Assembly: GCF_001583695.1 (NCBI RefSeq)
Contig: NZ_LOBC01000010.1
Location: 94,947 to 158,946, forward strand
Source of the DNA: Bacillus wiedmannii
Lineage (GTDB): Bacteria; Bacillota; Bacilli; Bacillales; Bacillaceae_G
Direction: 5' to 3'
Length of the DNA stretch: 64,000 nt
The position numbers were made by a program, and so were the translations under genes. Positions 1 to 9,565 of the stretch are shown here, piece after piece (the stretch's first letter is position 1; every line of letters starts with the position of its first letter). The notes under the pieces are model-generated. The model was given only the letters and a program-made list of their open reading frames with translations, was not told the origin of the DNA and did no database searches.

Positions 1-1298
1 GCAATATCTTCATTTGGAAGTTCATCTATAATATCTTCAATCGAACGCTCAAAAATATCATCAATTTCTTCGCTATACTTTGTGAGTTTCTTTTTAATAT
101 CTAGGAAAGTGGCTACAGTTGATCGACTTGTAATGGATTGATTTCGATCTTGTCCTACCATAACTAATTTATCTTTGGGATATCGTTTCAAGAAATCTGT
201 AGCTAAACATTCATTGACAAGTGTAGATTTCCCGCATCCAGATTCTCCTGTAACCGTCACAAGCCTATTTTTAGGAATTTGAAACTCCGCCATTTGGATA
301 TTACGGCAATATAATTCTTGGAATATATAATATTCTGTTGGTACTTCTTTATTTAGATCCGATAGTATTGGTTTTGGTCTTGGCGATTCTTTCACAATTT
401 GTCCACCATATTTTCCGCTACCAGGTCCAAAGAACAATTGCTCATCTGTTGTATCCAGTACTGTATCTGAATGATCAATGAGCCAAATTTGATTTTTACA
501 CCCTAACTGCTTAATCTCTTCTAATATTTGTAATAATGTTTCATGATCAAGTCCAACTGAAATCTCATCAATAATAATTACAGCATTTTCGCTTACTGCC
601 ATAAATTCAGCCAAATATAGTCTTGTTAACTCTCCACCTGACAACGTACCCATAATTCGATTTAATGTTAAATAGCCAATGTTCATATTAATTATATTTT
701 GCAGTATATGTTGCTTCGCTTCACTAATATTTAACTCGTCCGCTAACGAAAGAATAGACTCAACACTTAAATCATTAATATTTGAAATTGTATGTGGTTT
801 AGCAAATAAATCTATCGTATGTTGTTCGATTTCTTCGCTATAACGTTTTCCCTTACATTTTTTACACTCAATATTTTTAGTAGTGCCTCGGCCTTTACAA
901 CCAATACACCAACCTAACTGATTATTAAACGAAAAAACCTCAGGGGAAAGATGAAATACTTCAGCTAGTTTTTCGCGAATTTCAGTAAACACTCCAGTAT
1001 GAGTACCTATTGTTGAACGTGGGTTGGAAGAAATCGATGATTTTCCTAGAAAAAGTACTAAAGGCATATCCTCCATCTTAATAGCACTAAAATTTGTTTC
1101 CATGATATTAGGAAATAAATATTGATATTCAGCCTTTGGCAATAAAGAAACTAATCGTTTTTTTGATTCTTCGCCAATCGTTTGGCAAAAAGTTGTTTTA
1201 CCCGATCCTGATAAACCAGCGATTCCAAACGACTTATTAAATGGAATAGCTGTATCTAATTTATTTATGTTATTAGCAATTAATTGATTTACTTTCAT
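1..1298 (-). CDS. UvrA-like ABC ATPase, 3' end outside window
   Basis: The gene is cut by the left edge; about 432 residues of the N-terminal part are visible. It starts with ATG at 1298 after AGAGGT. Visible motifs are a first P-loop (GLSGSGKTT), a CxGC...CKKC zinc-binding pair, the ABC signature LSGGE, a Walker B followed by DEISVGL, and a second P-loop (GESGCGKST). This order is that of UvrA, but the spacing is compact, as in the shorter UvrA paralogues (class III ABC proteins) that lack the full DNA-damage insertion domains. Such paralogues are linked to drug self-protection or are uncharacterised; a housekeeping excision-repair role is less likely. Family call firm, function inferred. 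Confidence 0.85.
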   Translation of the reverse strand, partial: MKVNQLIANNINKLDTAIPFNKSFGIAGLSGSGKTTFCQTIGEESKKRLVSLLPKAEYQYLFPNIMETNFSAIKMEDMPLVLFLGKSSISSNPRSTIGTHTGVFTEIREKLAEVFHLSPEVFSFNNQLGWCIGCKGRGTTKNIECKKCKGKRYSEEIEQHTIDLFAKPHTISNINDLSVESILSLADELNISEAKQHILQNIINMNIGYLTLNRIMGTLSGGELTRLYLAEFMAVSENAVIIIDEISVGLDHETLLQILEEIKQLGCKNQIWLIDHSDTVLDTTDEQLFFGPGSGKYGGQIVKESPRPKPILSDLNKEVPTEYYIFQELYCRNIQMAEFQIPKNRLVTVTGESGCGKSTLVNECLATDFLKRYPKDKLVMVGQDRNQSITSRSTVATFLDIKKKLTKYSEEIDDIFERSIEDIIDELPNEDI

Positions 1299-1377
1299 AT
1301 TAACCTCTATTCTTATTTTTCACGAAAACTATTTTTACAATATAATAATTACATAATAAATATATTATCTTACGTAA

Positions 1378-1857
1378 TTATCCTCTCACTTCAAGAACCT
1401 TATCCTTATATATTTCAAACCACTGTTGCCATTCATCTTTAGAAAATTCTTTTTCTTCTCCTTCTAGAACGGAAGAAAAAAGATCTAAACAAATATGCCA
1501 ACCAGCTATATCTTTCGGTGTATGATCTGTTAACTCATGAATGTATTCTTTAAGAAGTAAAAGAGTACCATTTTCCTCTTTATGTATTTCAAATCGGACA
1601 CGATCTTTATCCCAAGTAAATTCAAGCACTGCGTTTACTTGACACTCTAAAATATCAATATTTATAAATGAATCGTCCATCATGTCAAACTTGATTATTC
1701 CACCTATTTTAAGGCTTTCAATCTGTAAATTAGACATCCATTTTTTAAGCTTACTGTTTTCTGTTAAAACAGACCAAATTTCCTCTATTGTATATGGAAA
1801 TTGTCGTTCAAATTTTACAATATATCCAGCAGTTAGTTTCCCAATTTCAGCTATCAT
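1378..1857 (-). CDS. SRPBCC / AHSA1-like domain protein
   Basis: About 159 residues when started at the ATG at 1857, preceded by AAGGGGGC at good spacing; a further in-frame ATG at 1893 lacks a ribosome site. The N-terminal pattern (FERQFPYTIEEIWSVLTE), a central beta-rich stretch and a C-terminal helix containing GWHICLD match the START-like SRPBCC fold of the AHSA1 (activator of Hsp90 ATPase homologue) family. These are small ligand-binding proteins of mostly unknown role in Bacillus. It lies 80 bp upstream of the UvrA-like gene in transcription order and may be cotranscribed with it. No catalytic residues can be assigned. Confidence 0.75.
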   Translation of the reverse strand: MIAEIGKLTAGYIVKFERQFPYTIEEIWSVLTENSKLKKWMSNLQIESLKIGGIIKFDMMDDSFINIDILECQVNAVLEFTWDKDRVRFEIHKEENGTLLLLKEYIHELTDHTPKDIAGWHICLDLFSSVLEGEEKEFSKDEWQQWFEIYKDKVLEVRG

Positions 1858-2061
1858 CTTGATTGCCCCCTTATACAGAATGTATGTTCTCACTCTATTT
1901 TACACGAATATACATATAAAATAAATCTTTATGTCAACGAAGTATTAATTTAAAGTTAATGGTTATAAGAAAGATTTGAAAAATTTTCAAATCGAGTTAT
2001 AGCATGTTGAAAATTTAGTATCATGTATGTTTCCTCATTAACTATAGATTTACGCACAAAT

Positions 2062-2087
2062 AAAAAGAGCCGCATTTGCGACTCTTG
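2062..2087 (-). terminator. Rho-independent terminator
   Basis: On the minus strand AAGAGTCGC and GCGGCTCTT pair (one G-T pair) around an AAAT loop, followed by TTTTTA. It lies just after the methyltransferase-like gene stop at 2123. Confidence 0.75.
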
Positions 2088-2122
2088 AACTTATAGAATT
2101 ACTCCTGTTTTTGTTGAATGAT

Positions 2123-2683
2123 TTACCGTTTAATCGCATCAACAATTAGCGATGGAAAACCAAGTTTATCGCCTTTATTTCTAGAATCATACCTTTTCGA
2201 ACGGAAAATAACACCGTCATTTGCATCCCATTCGTTGTAATAAAACTGACCATTTTCATCACAATATTCAAGTAAAACTACCTCAAATCCAGCAGCTTCA
2301 AACATTTTCGTTAATGTTTTATAATTATGAACAATTTTATGACTTGCTGCTGGATGATCTTTCGGGCCAGGTCCGCCTATTTGAACTATATTTTGGTATG
2401 CTTCGTCTCGGAAAAATGCATCAGGAACACCGCACCGAATGTGCCCTGCTGGCTTTAAAAATTCATAACAAATTTCTGCTGCCCTTACACCTTCTTCAAA
2501 AGTAAGGTGTTCCCATACATGCTCAGCTAAAATAGCTGAAATAGAATTGTATTCAAATCTTTCTTCCCATGTAACTTTATCTAGTAAATTAAGTTCATCT
2601 TCTTGCGTTTGTATCCAACCTGGATTATTATTAAACACCCCGGCTCCGACTACTACTTTAATTTCGTCTTGTTTTATTGCCAT
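2123..2683 (-). CDS. SAM-dependent methyltransferase-like protein (COG4627 type)
   Basis: 186 residues from the ATG at 2683, placed six bases after GAGGTG; a GTG three codons upstream lies inside that ribosome site and is rejected. The core EHVWEHLTFEEG, then AEICYEFLKPAGHIRCGVPD, matches the post-motif region of class I methyltransferases of the type found in COG4627. A classical glycine-rich SAM motif I is not obvious: VVVGAGVFNNNPGW sits where it should be. It may bind SAM in an unusual way or have another role. Single-gene unit ending at a hairpin terminator. Substrate unknown. Confidence 0.7.
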   Translation of the reverse strand: MAIKQDEIKVVVGAGVFNNNPGWIQTQEDELNLLDKVTWEERFEYNSISAILAEHVWEHLTFEEGVRAAEICYEFLKPAGHIRCGVPDAFFRDEAYQNIVQIGGPGPKDHPAASHKIVHNYKTLTKMFEAAGFEVVLLEYCDENGQFYYNEWDANDGVIFRSKRYDSRNKGDKLGFPSLIVDAIKR

Positions 2684-2802
2684 CACTTTCACCTCGTAAA
2701 AATTTCGATTTATTAATATATTCTATATTTACTATTATCCTTCCTTCTTCAACAAATTTAGTAGCATGAATCTAGTACAATGCCGAACTCATCCCCTAAA
2801 AA

Positions 2803-4761
2803 CTATCTAATGTAACGATTTTTCTTACAGAAATATAGCACACCAAACATTAGCACAAAACCAGTCACGTAAAAACTTGTTGTTCCGCTGCCACCAGTAT
2901 TAGGAATTACCCAATTATTCTTCACATTTTTCACTGTTAGTTTTTGTGTCCTTACCGCTTCTGTAATTTCTATTTCTATTGGATCTCTAAGTAACATATA
3001 TCCGTTTGGCGCTTTTATTTCTTTAACCGTATACTTTCCAATTACTAACTGGTTGGAAATCACCTTTCCTTTTTCATCCGTTGTTAATCTAGTAACTTCT
3101 TTACCTTCTTTATCTAATACTTGAAATACAGCGCCTTTTAGTTTTAAATTAATATCCTTATCATCAACTTTCTCAATTTCAAATTGCCCAGTCGGGTCTG
3201 GTAATTTCTTATTCCCTATTTTAATTTCTACTACTGTATCTTTTTCTATTTTTACAGCTATTTTATCTTTTAATAATTCATAACCTTTAGGCGCTTCTAC
3301 TTCCACTAGAGTATAGTTACCTATTGGCAATTCTTTTGATATTGCTTCTCCTTCTTCATTTGTTACTAGATCTCCAACTACTTTTCCTTTTGAATCTTCA
3401 ATTTTAAACTTTGCTCCTACTAACTTTATATTTTTATCTCCAGTATCTACTTTCACTAGCTTCATTTTCCCCATTGGATCTGGTAATTTCTTATTTCCTA
3501 TTTTAATTTCTACTACTGTATCTTTTTCTACTTTTATAGCTATTTTATCTTTTAATAATTCATAACCTTTAGGCGCTTCTGTTTCCACTAGAGTATAGTT
3601 ACCTATTGGTAATTCTTTTGATATCGCTTCTCCTTTTTCATCTGTTACAAACTCACTAACTACTTTTTTATTTGAATCTTCAATATGAAACTTTGCTCCA
3701 AGCAACTTTTTATTATCATTATTACTATCTACTTTTTTTATCTTTACTTTTCCTGTACTAGGTTTGTTCCATAGTTGCCAGTTAAATTTGAAATTGTGAA
3801 ATTCAAATCCACCAGTTTGTTGTACTGCACCGACAAATGCTTGTCCATTAATCGAACCGCCTTTTGTTTCTAATACAGCATTTGGAGCAAACACACTCCC
3901 AACGACACCATATCCCTCTGTTGTGATCTTTTTTGCATTAGGAAAAACCCAAATCACCTTCCCGTATAACTCAGTGAACGGTGATTTAGGAGAATAGGGT
4001 TGTGATGTAGGAATGATATCCGTAGCCCTTCCAATATTGTTCGTGTCATATAGAATGGACCCATTTTTAAATGTAACCTCTATTGCATCCGAATACATAA
4101 CAATAAAATCTTTATCCTTAGCATTGGGTAAAAATACATCTCTTATATCTAAATTGATTTTCCCTACCAATTCTGATGAAACATAAATATTAGGATTGTT
4201 TATATCTTTTCCAATACCATAACTCATATTTGAAATTGGGGTATCCGTTTTATATTGACCTGCATTTTTACTGACTTGGTTGGCTATGTTGCGAAATTCA
4301 TTAAATTTCGCATCAATTTCTAGTTTTTCTTTATAAACGATACGATCATAATAAGATTGTATGATACGATCTGGATCACTCTCTTTTGTCATTACGACTA
4401 TTCCGTTTTGAATAATAAAAGATTCCTCTCTTGATTTTTTAAATTTTCCAGACAATAACAAGGATGGATATCCCTCATCACTCCATTTTTCACCTACTAT
4501 ATTAGATGTTCCTGCTGCTGCACCTACAATCGTATAACCTGATGCATCCATATCACCTTGAACTGCGATTGCTCCTTCAATGTCGCCACCTACTGCTATA
4601 TGGTTACCAAAGACAACAGCATTATAACGCGATATATCCCCTAGACCTTCTAAGTTAGTCGTGGATCCATATGCTTCTTTTGGTGCATATACGACAAAAC
4701 TTACACATAACATTAACAAAACCATAAAATGAATACTTACCAACTTTAATTGTAACCTCAA
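2803..4761 (-). CDS. bcpB: Minor (tip) pilin with choice-of-anchor A and SpaA repeats
   Basis: About 652 residues. The start is set at TTG 4761, ten bases after AAAGGTGGG; GTG 4776 lies inside that site. Order: signal peptide; a choice-of-anchor A / collagen-binding-type domain (LEGLGDISRYNAVVFG onward to about residue 335); three SpaA/Cna-B-like isopeptide domains beginning near residues 336, 429 and 522, each with a KVD start and a GxYTLVE-type edge strand; then IPNTG, a hydrophobic helix and a KKNRYIR tail. IPNTG is the variant sorting signal reported for B. cereus BcpB, the tip pilin, which the pilus sortase joins to BcpA. The first two repeats are nearly identical at DNA level, a sign of recent duplication. 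Last gene of the bcpA-srtD-bcpB operon. Confidence 0.9.
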   Translation of the reverse strand: MRLQLKLVSIHFMVLLMLCVSFVVYAPKEAYGSTTNLEGLGDISRYNAVVFGNHIAVGGDIEGAIAVQGDMDASGYTIVGAAAGTSNIVGEKWSDEGYPSLLLSGKFKKSREESFIIQNGIVVMTKESDPDRIIQSYYDRIVYKEKLEIDAKFNEFRNIANQVSKNAGQYKTDTPISNMSYGIGKDINNPNIYVSSELVGKINLDIRDVFLPNAKDKDFIVMYSDAIEVTFKNGSILYDTNNIGRATDIIPTSQPYSPKSPFTELYGKVIWVFPNAKKITTEGYGVVGSVFAPNAVLETKGGSINGQAFVGAVQQTGGFEFHNFKFNWQLWNKPSTGKVKIKKVDSNNDNKKLLGAKFHIEDSNKKVVSEFVTDEKGEAISKELPIGNYTLVETEAPKGYELLKDKIAIKVEKDTVVEIKIGNKKLPDPMGKMKLVKVDTGDKNIKLVGAKFKIEDSKGKVVGDLVTNEEGEAISKELPIGNYTLVEVEAPKGYELLKDKIAVKIEKDTVVEIKIGNKKLPDPTGQFEIEKVDDKDINLKLKGAVFQVLDKEGKEVTRLTTDEKGKVISNQLVIGKYTVKEIKAPNGYMLLRDPIEIEITEAVRTQKLTVKNVKNNWVIPNTGGSGTTSFYVTGFVLMFGVLYFCKKNRYIR

Positions 4762-4914
4762 TTCCTTTGTTCCCACCTTTACCGTATTTTTTCTACAGTC
4801 GAATAAAGTGAAACTTCTTTCAGTGAGGATTTACTTCATCCTCTATATACCTTCTTTGCTTATCTCTGGATTTTCGGTCCCACTGCCCATTAATACAGGA
4901 TAAATAAATTCATT

Positions 4915-5718
4915 CTATCGAGTTAATTTTTTCTTATAAATTGCGACTAGTAACACACATAATAATAGGATTAAGACTACTACGGTCCACTTATTAAACA
5001 TAAATATCTCTTTACGCATTTTTTGTTTTTCTTTCTCGTTAAACTCCACACGCTCACCTCGAACCAGTAATCTATTTGTGTTTACTCCATAAGGCGTACA
5101 TGTAATTAATGTTATATAATCTTTATTTTCCACAATTTTTAAATCGTCCGTTTCGTGTGGTAAAACTACTTTAATTTGATCTACTTTATAAGCAAGAACT
5201 TTGTCTAAAGAGTGAATATAAAAACGGTCTCCTTCACTCAACTTATCTAAATCTGTAAATAATTTTGCTGATGGTAAACCACGATGCCCTGTTAAAATAG
5301 TGTGCGTATTTTCTCCACCTACCGGGAGCGAAGAATAATCTAAATGACCTACCCCACGACTCAATACTTCCTCAGAGGTCCCTTGATAGATTGGTAGTTT
5401 TATATTAATTTTCGATATTTCAATATAACCCATTACATCACCTAAATTTAACGCATCGGCATACGCTTGATGATTACTTTTTTCTTCAGAAAATGGATCT
5501 GCAAATGTTTTCATGGAAGTTTGAACTTGTTTATTATATTCGGCTGCTTCTTTTTCTCTTCGCTCGATTTCTTGCTTGTGTAGTGCTTTGATCTTCTTAT
5601 CGTAAGAGCTAACCTCAGAATAATGTGCACGAGTCGCCAACCAATTACTAATAGTAGGATATAAAAAAATACCTAAACCAAATAAAAAAATACCTCCTAA
5701 AATAAGATTTCGTTTCAT
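4915..5718 (-). CDS. srtD: Class C pilus-polymerising sortase
   Basis: 267 residues from ATG 5718 (AGAGGTGG upstream). N-terminal membrane segment, lid motif DPF at 74-76 (typical of class C sortases), catalytic His145 in TGHRG, Cys207 in TLITCTPYG and Arg216 in NRLLVRG, then a C-terminal membrane helix. Class C sortases join pilin monomers through a lysine-threonine isopeptide bond. Its place between bcpA and bcpB is the published B. cereus pilus order, so it should act on the LPVTG of BcpA and IPNTG of BcpB. A second in-frame ATG at 5763 also has a good site (AAGGGGAG), giving 15 extra residues; either start is possible. Confidence 0.93.
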   Translation of the reverse strand: MKRNLILGGIFLFGLGIFLYPTISNWLATRAHYSEVSSYDKKIKALHKQEIERREKEAAEYNKQVQTSMKTFADPFSEEKSNHQAYADALNLGDVMGYIEISKINIKLPIYQGTSEEVLSRGVGHLDYSSLPVGGENTHTILTGHRGLPSAKLFTDLDKLSEGDRFYIHSLDKVLAYKVDQIKVVLPHETDDLKIVENKDYITLITCTPYGVNTNRLLVRGERVEFNEKEKQKMRKEIFMFNKWTVVVLILLLCVLLVAIYKKKLTR

Positions 5719-5810
5719 ATTTCCACCTCTGTATATACTAAAATATCGAAAAGAGGGAAGCATTTTACTTCTCCCCTTTTCACATCACATGGTTACATGT
5801 TCCTAAAACC

Positions 5811-7472
5811 TTAATTATTAGCAACCTTTTTTCTAAAGAAAACAAATGCCGCTGTAACCATTAACACAAGACCTATTACAGTAAAAAGAGTCGTTCCTAT
5901 ACCACCCGTAACTGGAAGCATCCATCCACTTTTATTATTTTCTATCGTTAATCTAACCGTTTGATTATTTTCGCTAATTTTTACATCAATGGGGTCTTTT
6001 AATAATTGATAAGAAGCTGTTTTACCATCTTCTTTTGTATATGTTGGTGCTTTCGTTTCGAAAATTTGATAGTCTCCATACGGAATGTTAGTCCATTTAA
6101 TAACACCATTTTCACCTGATACACCAGTGACTTCTTTACCTGCCACAACAACTATTTTCCCATTTTTATCTTTAAGTACAAACTCTGCACCTTTTAATTT
6201 CTTATTATCAGCACCATCAACTTTTGTTAACTCGATAATTCCAGTTGTCGGAACAACAACTACAGGTTTAGATTCCTTTTCTCCAAATACATCATTTTTA
6301 TTTATAAAATCAATTTTTGCTGTATTTAAAATTTCCGAACCAGATAGTACGCCTTCTTTTACTTGTGATTTAATTTGTAAATGAAATTCTTTTTTACCAT
6401 CTAACTTTGTGAAATCTTTTACTGTGGCTGTTACTTTTTGGCCTTCTACAGCTACCTCTACAATGCTTGCATTTACTTCCGCTCCATCAATTTTCACAAC
6501 TGGTTTTCCTTGAATCATTAAACGATTGTCTAAAGTATCTGTTACTACATATTTTTTGTATTCTTTAATGTCTTCTGGAATTAATGTTTTGATATCATAA
6601 TTGTAATTAGTTAACGGATTAATTGGTAACGCTTCCAAATCCCCGTTAATCTTTTTATCAATATTTGGTTCTTCATAGTTTTGCACTTCTACTTTAACTA
6701 CTGTACCAGAAGTAATTGTTCCATCTTCGTTGATAGTTCCGGAGGTCTTTATAAAAAACTCGTGTTTAGTCGGATCTAGTACATACCCTTTCGGCGCTTT
6801 TGTCTCTTGGAAATAGTATTCCCCATACCCTAATCCTTGCACGCGAATATGCCCATTACCATCTGTTGCTAACTCTTTTTTCACTTCTGTACCATCTTTT
6901 TTAAATAAAGAGAATACTGCACCTGCTAATGCTTTTTCATTTGCACCAGTCTTTACTAAATCAACTGCACCACGTTTAATCTCATTTTTCGGATACATAT
7001 GAACATCATAGTTTAGCACCTTACCCTCTTTATTCGTTAAAGGAATATCCACTGTATACGTATTTGGATTTAGGTTAACATGCGGAGGTCCTGCCACTTC
7101 TTTCACTTCATAACGTCCTAGCGGCAGTTCTTTTAATACAGCTTGTCCGTTATCATCTGTTACTACTTGAGTTGGAGTTGCTCCTATTACAGGCTTCACA
7201 TCTTCTTTCACGATTTTCCCATCGTTTGAAATTTTTTCAAACGACGCAACCCTTTTCACTTCAAACGTTACACCTTTTAACGGTTTCGCATTTGTTGGTA
7301 CCTCTTGATTTGCAGAGCCATCACCTTCTAGCCCCGGTGCGCCATCTTTTTCTTGTTCATATTTATGAATCGTTAAAGTACCTTTGGATGGTGAAGCTGC
7401 CTTTACTAATACACTAGACCATGTAGAAAATGTTAAGAAAAATACTAAAAGCACACTAAATATTTTTTTCAT
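5811..7472 (-). CDS. bcpA: Major pilin subunit
   Basis: 553 residues from ATG 7472, after AAAGGGGAT. Signal peptide (MKKIFSVLLVFFLTF), several Cna-B/SpaA-type isopeptide-forming domains, pilin motif YPKN at 160-163 with Lys162, and sorting signal LPVTG at 519-523 followed by a membrane helix and RKK tail. These positions match what is known for B. cereus BcpA, where Lys162 of one subunit is joined to Thr522 of the next by SrtD. E-box-like segments (YYFQETKAPKGY, YQIFETKAP) support intramolecular isopeptide bonds. First gene of the operon; its 5' region faces the AraC-type gene at 8041, a natural candidate regulator. Confidence 0.94.
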   Translation of the reverse strand: MKKIFSVLLVFFLTFSTWSSVLVKAASPSKGTLTIHKYEQEKDGAPGLEGDGSANQEVPTNAKPLKGVTFEVKRVASFEKISNDGKIVKEDVKPVIGATPTQVVTDDNGQAVLKELPLGRYEVKEVAGPPHVNLNPNTYTVDIPLTNKEGKVLNYDVHMYPKNEIKRGAVDLVKTGANEKALAGAVFSLFKKDGTEVKKELATDGNGHIRVQGLGYGEYYFQETKAPKGYVLDPTKHEFFIKTSGTINEDGTITSGTVVKVEVQNYEEPNIDKKINGDLEALPINPLTNYNYDIKTLIPEDIKEYKKYVVTDTLDNRLMIQGKPVVKIDGAEVNASIVEVAVEGQKVTATVKDFTKLDGKKEFHLQIKSQVKEGVLSGSEILNTAKIDFINKNDVFGEKESKPVVVVPTTGIIELTKVDGADNKKLKGAEFVLKDKNGKIVVVAGKEVTGVSGENGVIKWTNIPYGDYQIFETKAPTYTKEDGKTASYQLLKDPIDVKISENNQTVRLTIENNKSGWMLPVTGGIGTTLFTVIGLVLMVTAAFVFFRKKVANN

Positions 7473-8040
7473 TTCTCTTATCCCCTTTACAACTTCTATC
7501 ATTTTAAAAATCCCTTTATTACTATTACCCTCTTAAAAGCAATAGTGTGCCAAGTACCAGATTTAAACGAGTAACCTAAAACATAGTCGTCCAACAATCC
7601 ATTGTTTACAAACACTTATTCACTCTACTTATTTTCTATTATTACGTTGTTTCTCCGTATGATATATGTAGTTTTCTCCTGAATTACACTTATATCTCTA
7701 CTTCAAAAATCGTTACACATTTACTTCTATCGCTAATTTTCATTAATTACTTCACTTCAATTCATTAATCTCTCCCCTCCTATCCCTATTTAAAATCCAA
7801 TCTTAATCATTTTTGATACATATAAGCAATGAACAACGAATAAGTGTGACAATTCATATTTTACGTTACACCCTAAAACTATTACCTGTATATTCAAATA
7901 ATATGTGCTATTCATGTTAAATTATGGTATTATTCTTAGAAGTTTATAATTTTTATAGATAAAGTTTTTCCGTTTCTACATATGAAAGAAAGGAATATAT
8001 AAACATTCAACTAATACGCACAACTGTAAGGAGGAATAAT
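7473..8040. promoter_or_regulatory. Divergent intergenic region between bcpA and AraC-type gene
   Basis: 568 bp, very AT-rich, no ORF with a ribosome site except those of the flanking genes. It must hold the promoters of the pilus operon (minus) and of the regulator (plus). I could not fix -35/-10 boxes with confidence. A short direct repeat TTCATTAAT occurs around 7738-7770. Confidence 0.5.
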
Positions 8041-9267
8041 ATGACTAAAAAGCTCAGTCTAGTTGAGATAGAGTACATTTGTAATATGTTTTTCCGATAT
8101 TTTGAAATTCCAGTTTGTTTTTTAGATTGTAACAAAAATATTCTTTTAGAATTTACATCAAAAGATGATTCACATTCGTTTTATAAATCAAAAATAGAAC
8201 AGTTACATGTGCTTTTTCAAAAAAATGATTCATATAATTCGCCTATCTTCAGAACTCACCAATATTTAGGGCACTTCATTTTAATTCACATAAAGAGCCA
8301 TTATATGGTGAACGGTACTGTTATTATTGGGCCCTTGACACATGTAAATTTTTCTACAAGTAAAACGGATAGTAACCTTAATTTTATTTCGAATTATAAA
8401 AGAACAAGAGACCATTATTTTTCATTGTCAGTCAAAGATCAAAATTTCTTTGTAAATATAGCAATATTGTTCTATAACATTCTCTATAAAAAAAATTCAG
8501 ATGTAAGTACCTTTTCAAATAACAGTGACTCATTTCATGTAAGTCATAGCAGTATCTTAAACGAGGATGTATATATTTCAATGCAAAAAAACAAATCCAT
8601 CTGTCATAATTTGTATATAGAGAACCAACTACTTGGAGCTATAGAAAACGGGGATAAAGAAAGCGTACTCAAATATTATTATGAATTCCAACAAGAGACT
8701 CTTTCATCCTTATCTTCATTCCATCAATTAAGACGTCATAAAAACATTTGTATTTCATCCATCACACTTGCTACTAGATATGCGATAAAAGGAGGACTTC
8801 CTTCCGGGATTGCTTACAAGATTTATGATCTATACATCCAAAAGACAGAGGATTTAAAAGACGCAGAATCTGTTTGGGATTTATTAAGGAATGTTTTCTA
8901 TACTTTTGCAGACCGTGTAAAAGCACAAAAAGTACAGAAACACTCAAAGACTATCGCTATTTGCAAAAACTATATTTTTGAAAATATTTACAATCAAATA
9001 TCTGTTAAACAACTTGCTAAATTTGCAAACGTAAATTCGGATTATTTATCTATATTATTCAAAAAAGAAGTCGGTATTTCATTAATTGAGTACATTCAAC
9101 GTGAACGAATTGAAGAAGCAAAAAAATTATTAACTTTCACAACCTATCCCTTATCAGACATATGTGCTTCACTCAACTTTAGTGATCAAAGCTATTTTAC
9201 TAAAATTTTTAAAAAATTCACTAACGAAACACCTGGTAAATATCGAAAATCTCATGTTGTCATATAG
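8041..9267 (+). CDS. AraC-family transcriptional regulator
   Basis: 408 residues, ATG after AAGGAGGAATAAT. The C-terminal ~100 residues form the double helix-turn-helix of AraC proteins (ISVKQLAKFANVNSDYLSIL, then PLSDICASLNFSDQSYFT and FKKFTNETPGKYR). The ~300-residue N-terminal part does not look like a sugar-binding cupin; its SLVEIEYICNMFF...GPL layout resembles the AraC-type regulators found next to LPXTG/YSIRK surface protein genes in Firmicutes. Being divergent from bcpA, it probably controls the pilus operon. That link is inference from position only. Confidence 0.85.
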   Translation: MTKKLSLVEIEYICNMFFRYFEIPVCFLDCNKNILLEFTSKDDSHSFYKSKIEQLHVLFQKNDSYNSPIFRTHQYLGHFILIHIKSHYMVNGTVIIGPLTHVNFSTSKTDSNLNFISNYKRTRDHYFSLSVKDQNFFVNIAILFYNILYKKNSDVSTFSNNSDSFHVSHSSILNEDVYISMQKNKSICHNLYIENQLLGAIENGDKESVLKYYYEFQQETLSSLSSFHQLRRHKNICISSITLATRYAIKGGLPSGIAYKIYDLYIQKTEDLKDAESVWDLLRNVFYTFADRVKAQKVQKHSKTIAICKNYIFENIYNQISVKQLAKFANVNSDYLSILFKKEVGISLIEYIQRERIEEAKKLLTFTTYPLSDICASLNFSDQSYFTKIFKKFTNETPGKYRKSHVVI

Positions 9268-9377
9268 AGTTAAACTTTCATTAAAACAAAGTGTTTCTAG
9301 TAACTTATCAATGGCAGATTAGAATTACTTCCACACCCATGACCTTTTGAATTTAGGCTATTTTTAAAGCAAAAAAA

Positions 9378-9417
9378 CACGTTACTATTCTTTTATTTGA
9401 ATGAGAATAGTAACGTG
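9378..9417. terminator. Bidirectional terminator hairpin
   Basis: A 14-bp perfect stem (CACGTTACTATTCT paired with AGAATAGTAACGTG) has an A-run on its left side and a short T-rich tail on its right. It can end the AraC-type gene and anything read leftward from the 9.5-kb pseudogene. Confidence 0.85.
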
Positions 9418-9565
9418 CTTTATATGTAATGTAGGTCTGTAGGCAAAATAGCGTCCAAGCACAAATTTTTATAGAAGCAAAATACACTACTTAAATACTA
9501 AAATCTTATTAAGTAAAAAATTCATCTAATAATTATTGTGTGAGAAATAATCCCTACTATTATTT

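Noticed and set aside
2221-2505. Plus-strand frame of 94 codons
   Set aside because: Lies wholly inside the methyltransferase-like gene, without a ribosome site or recognisable domain.
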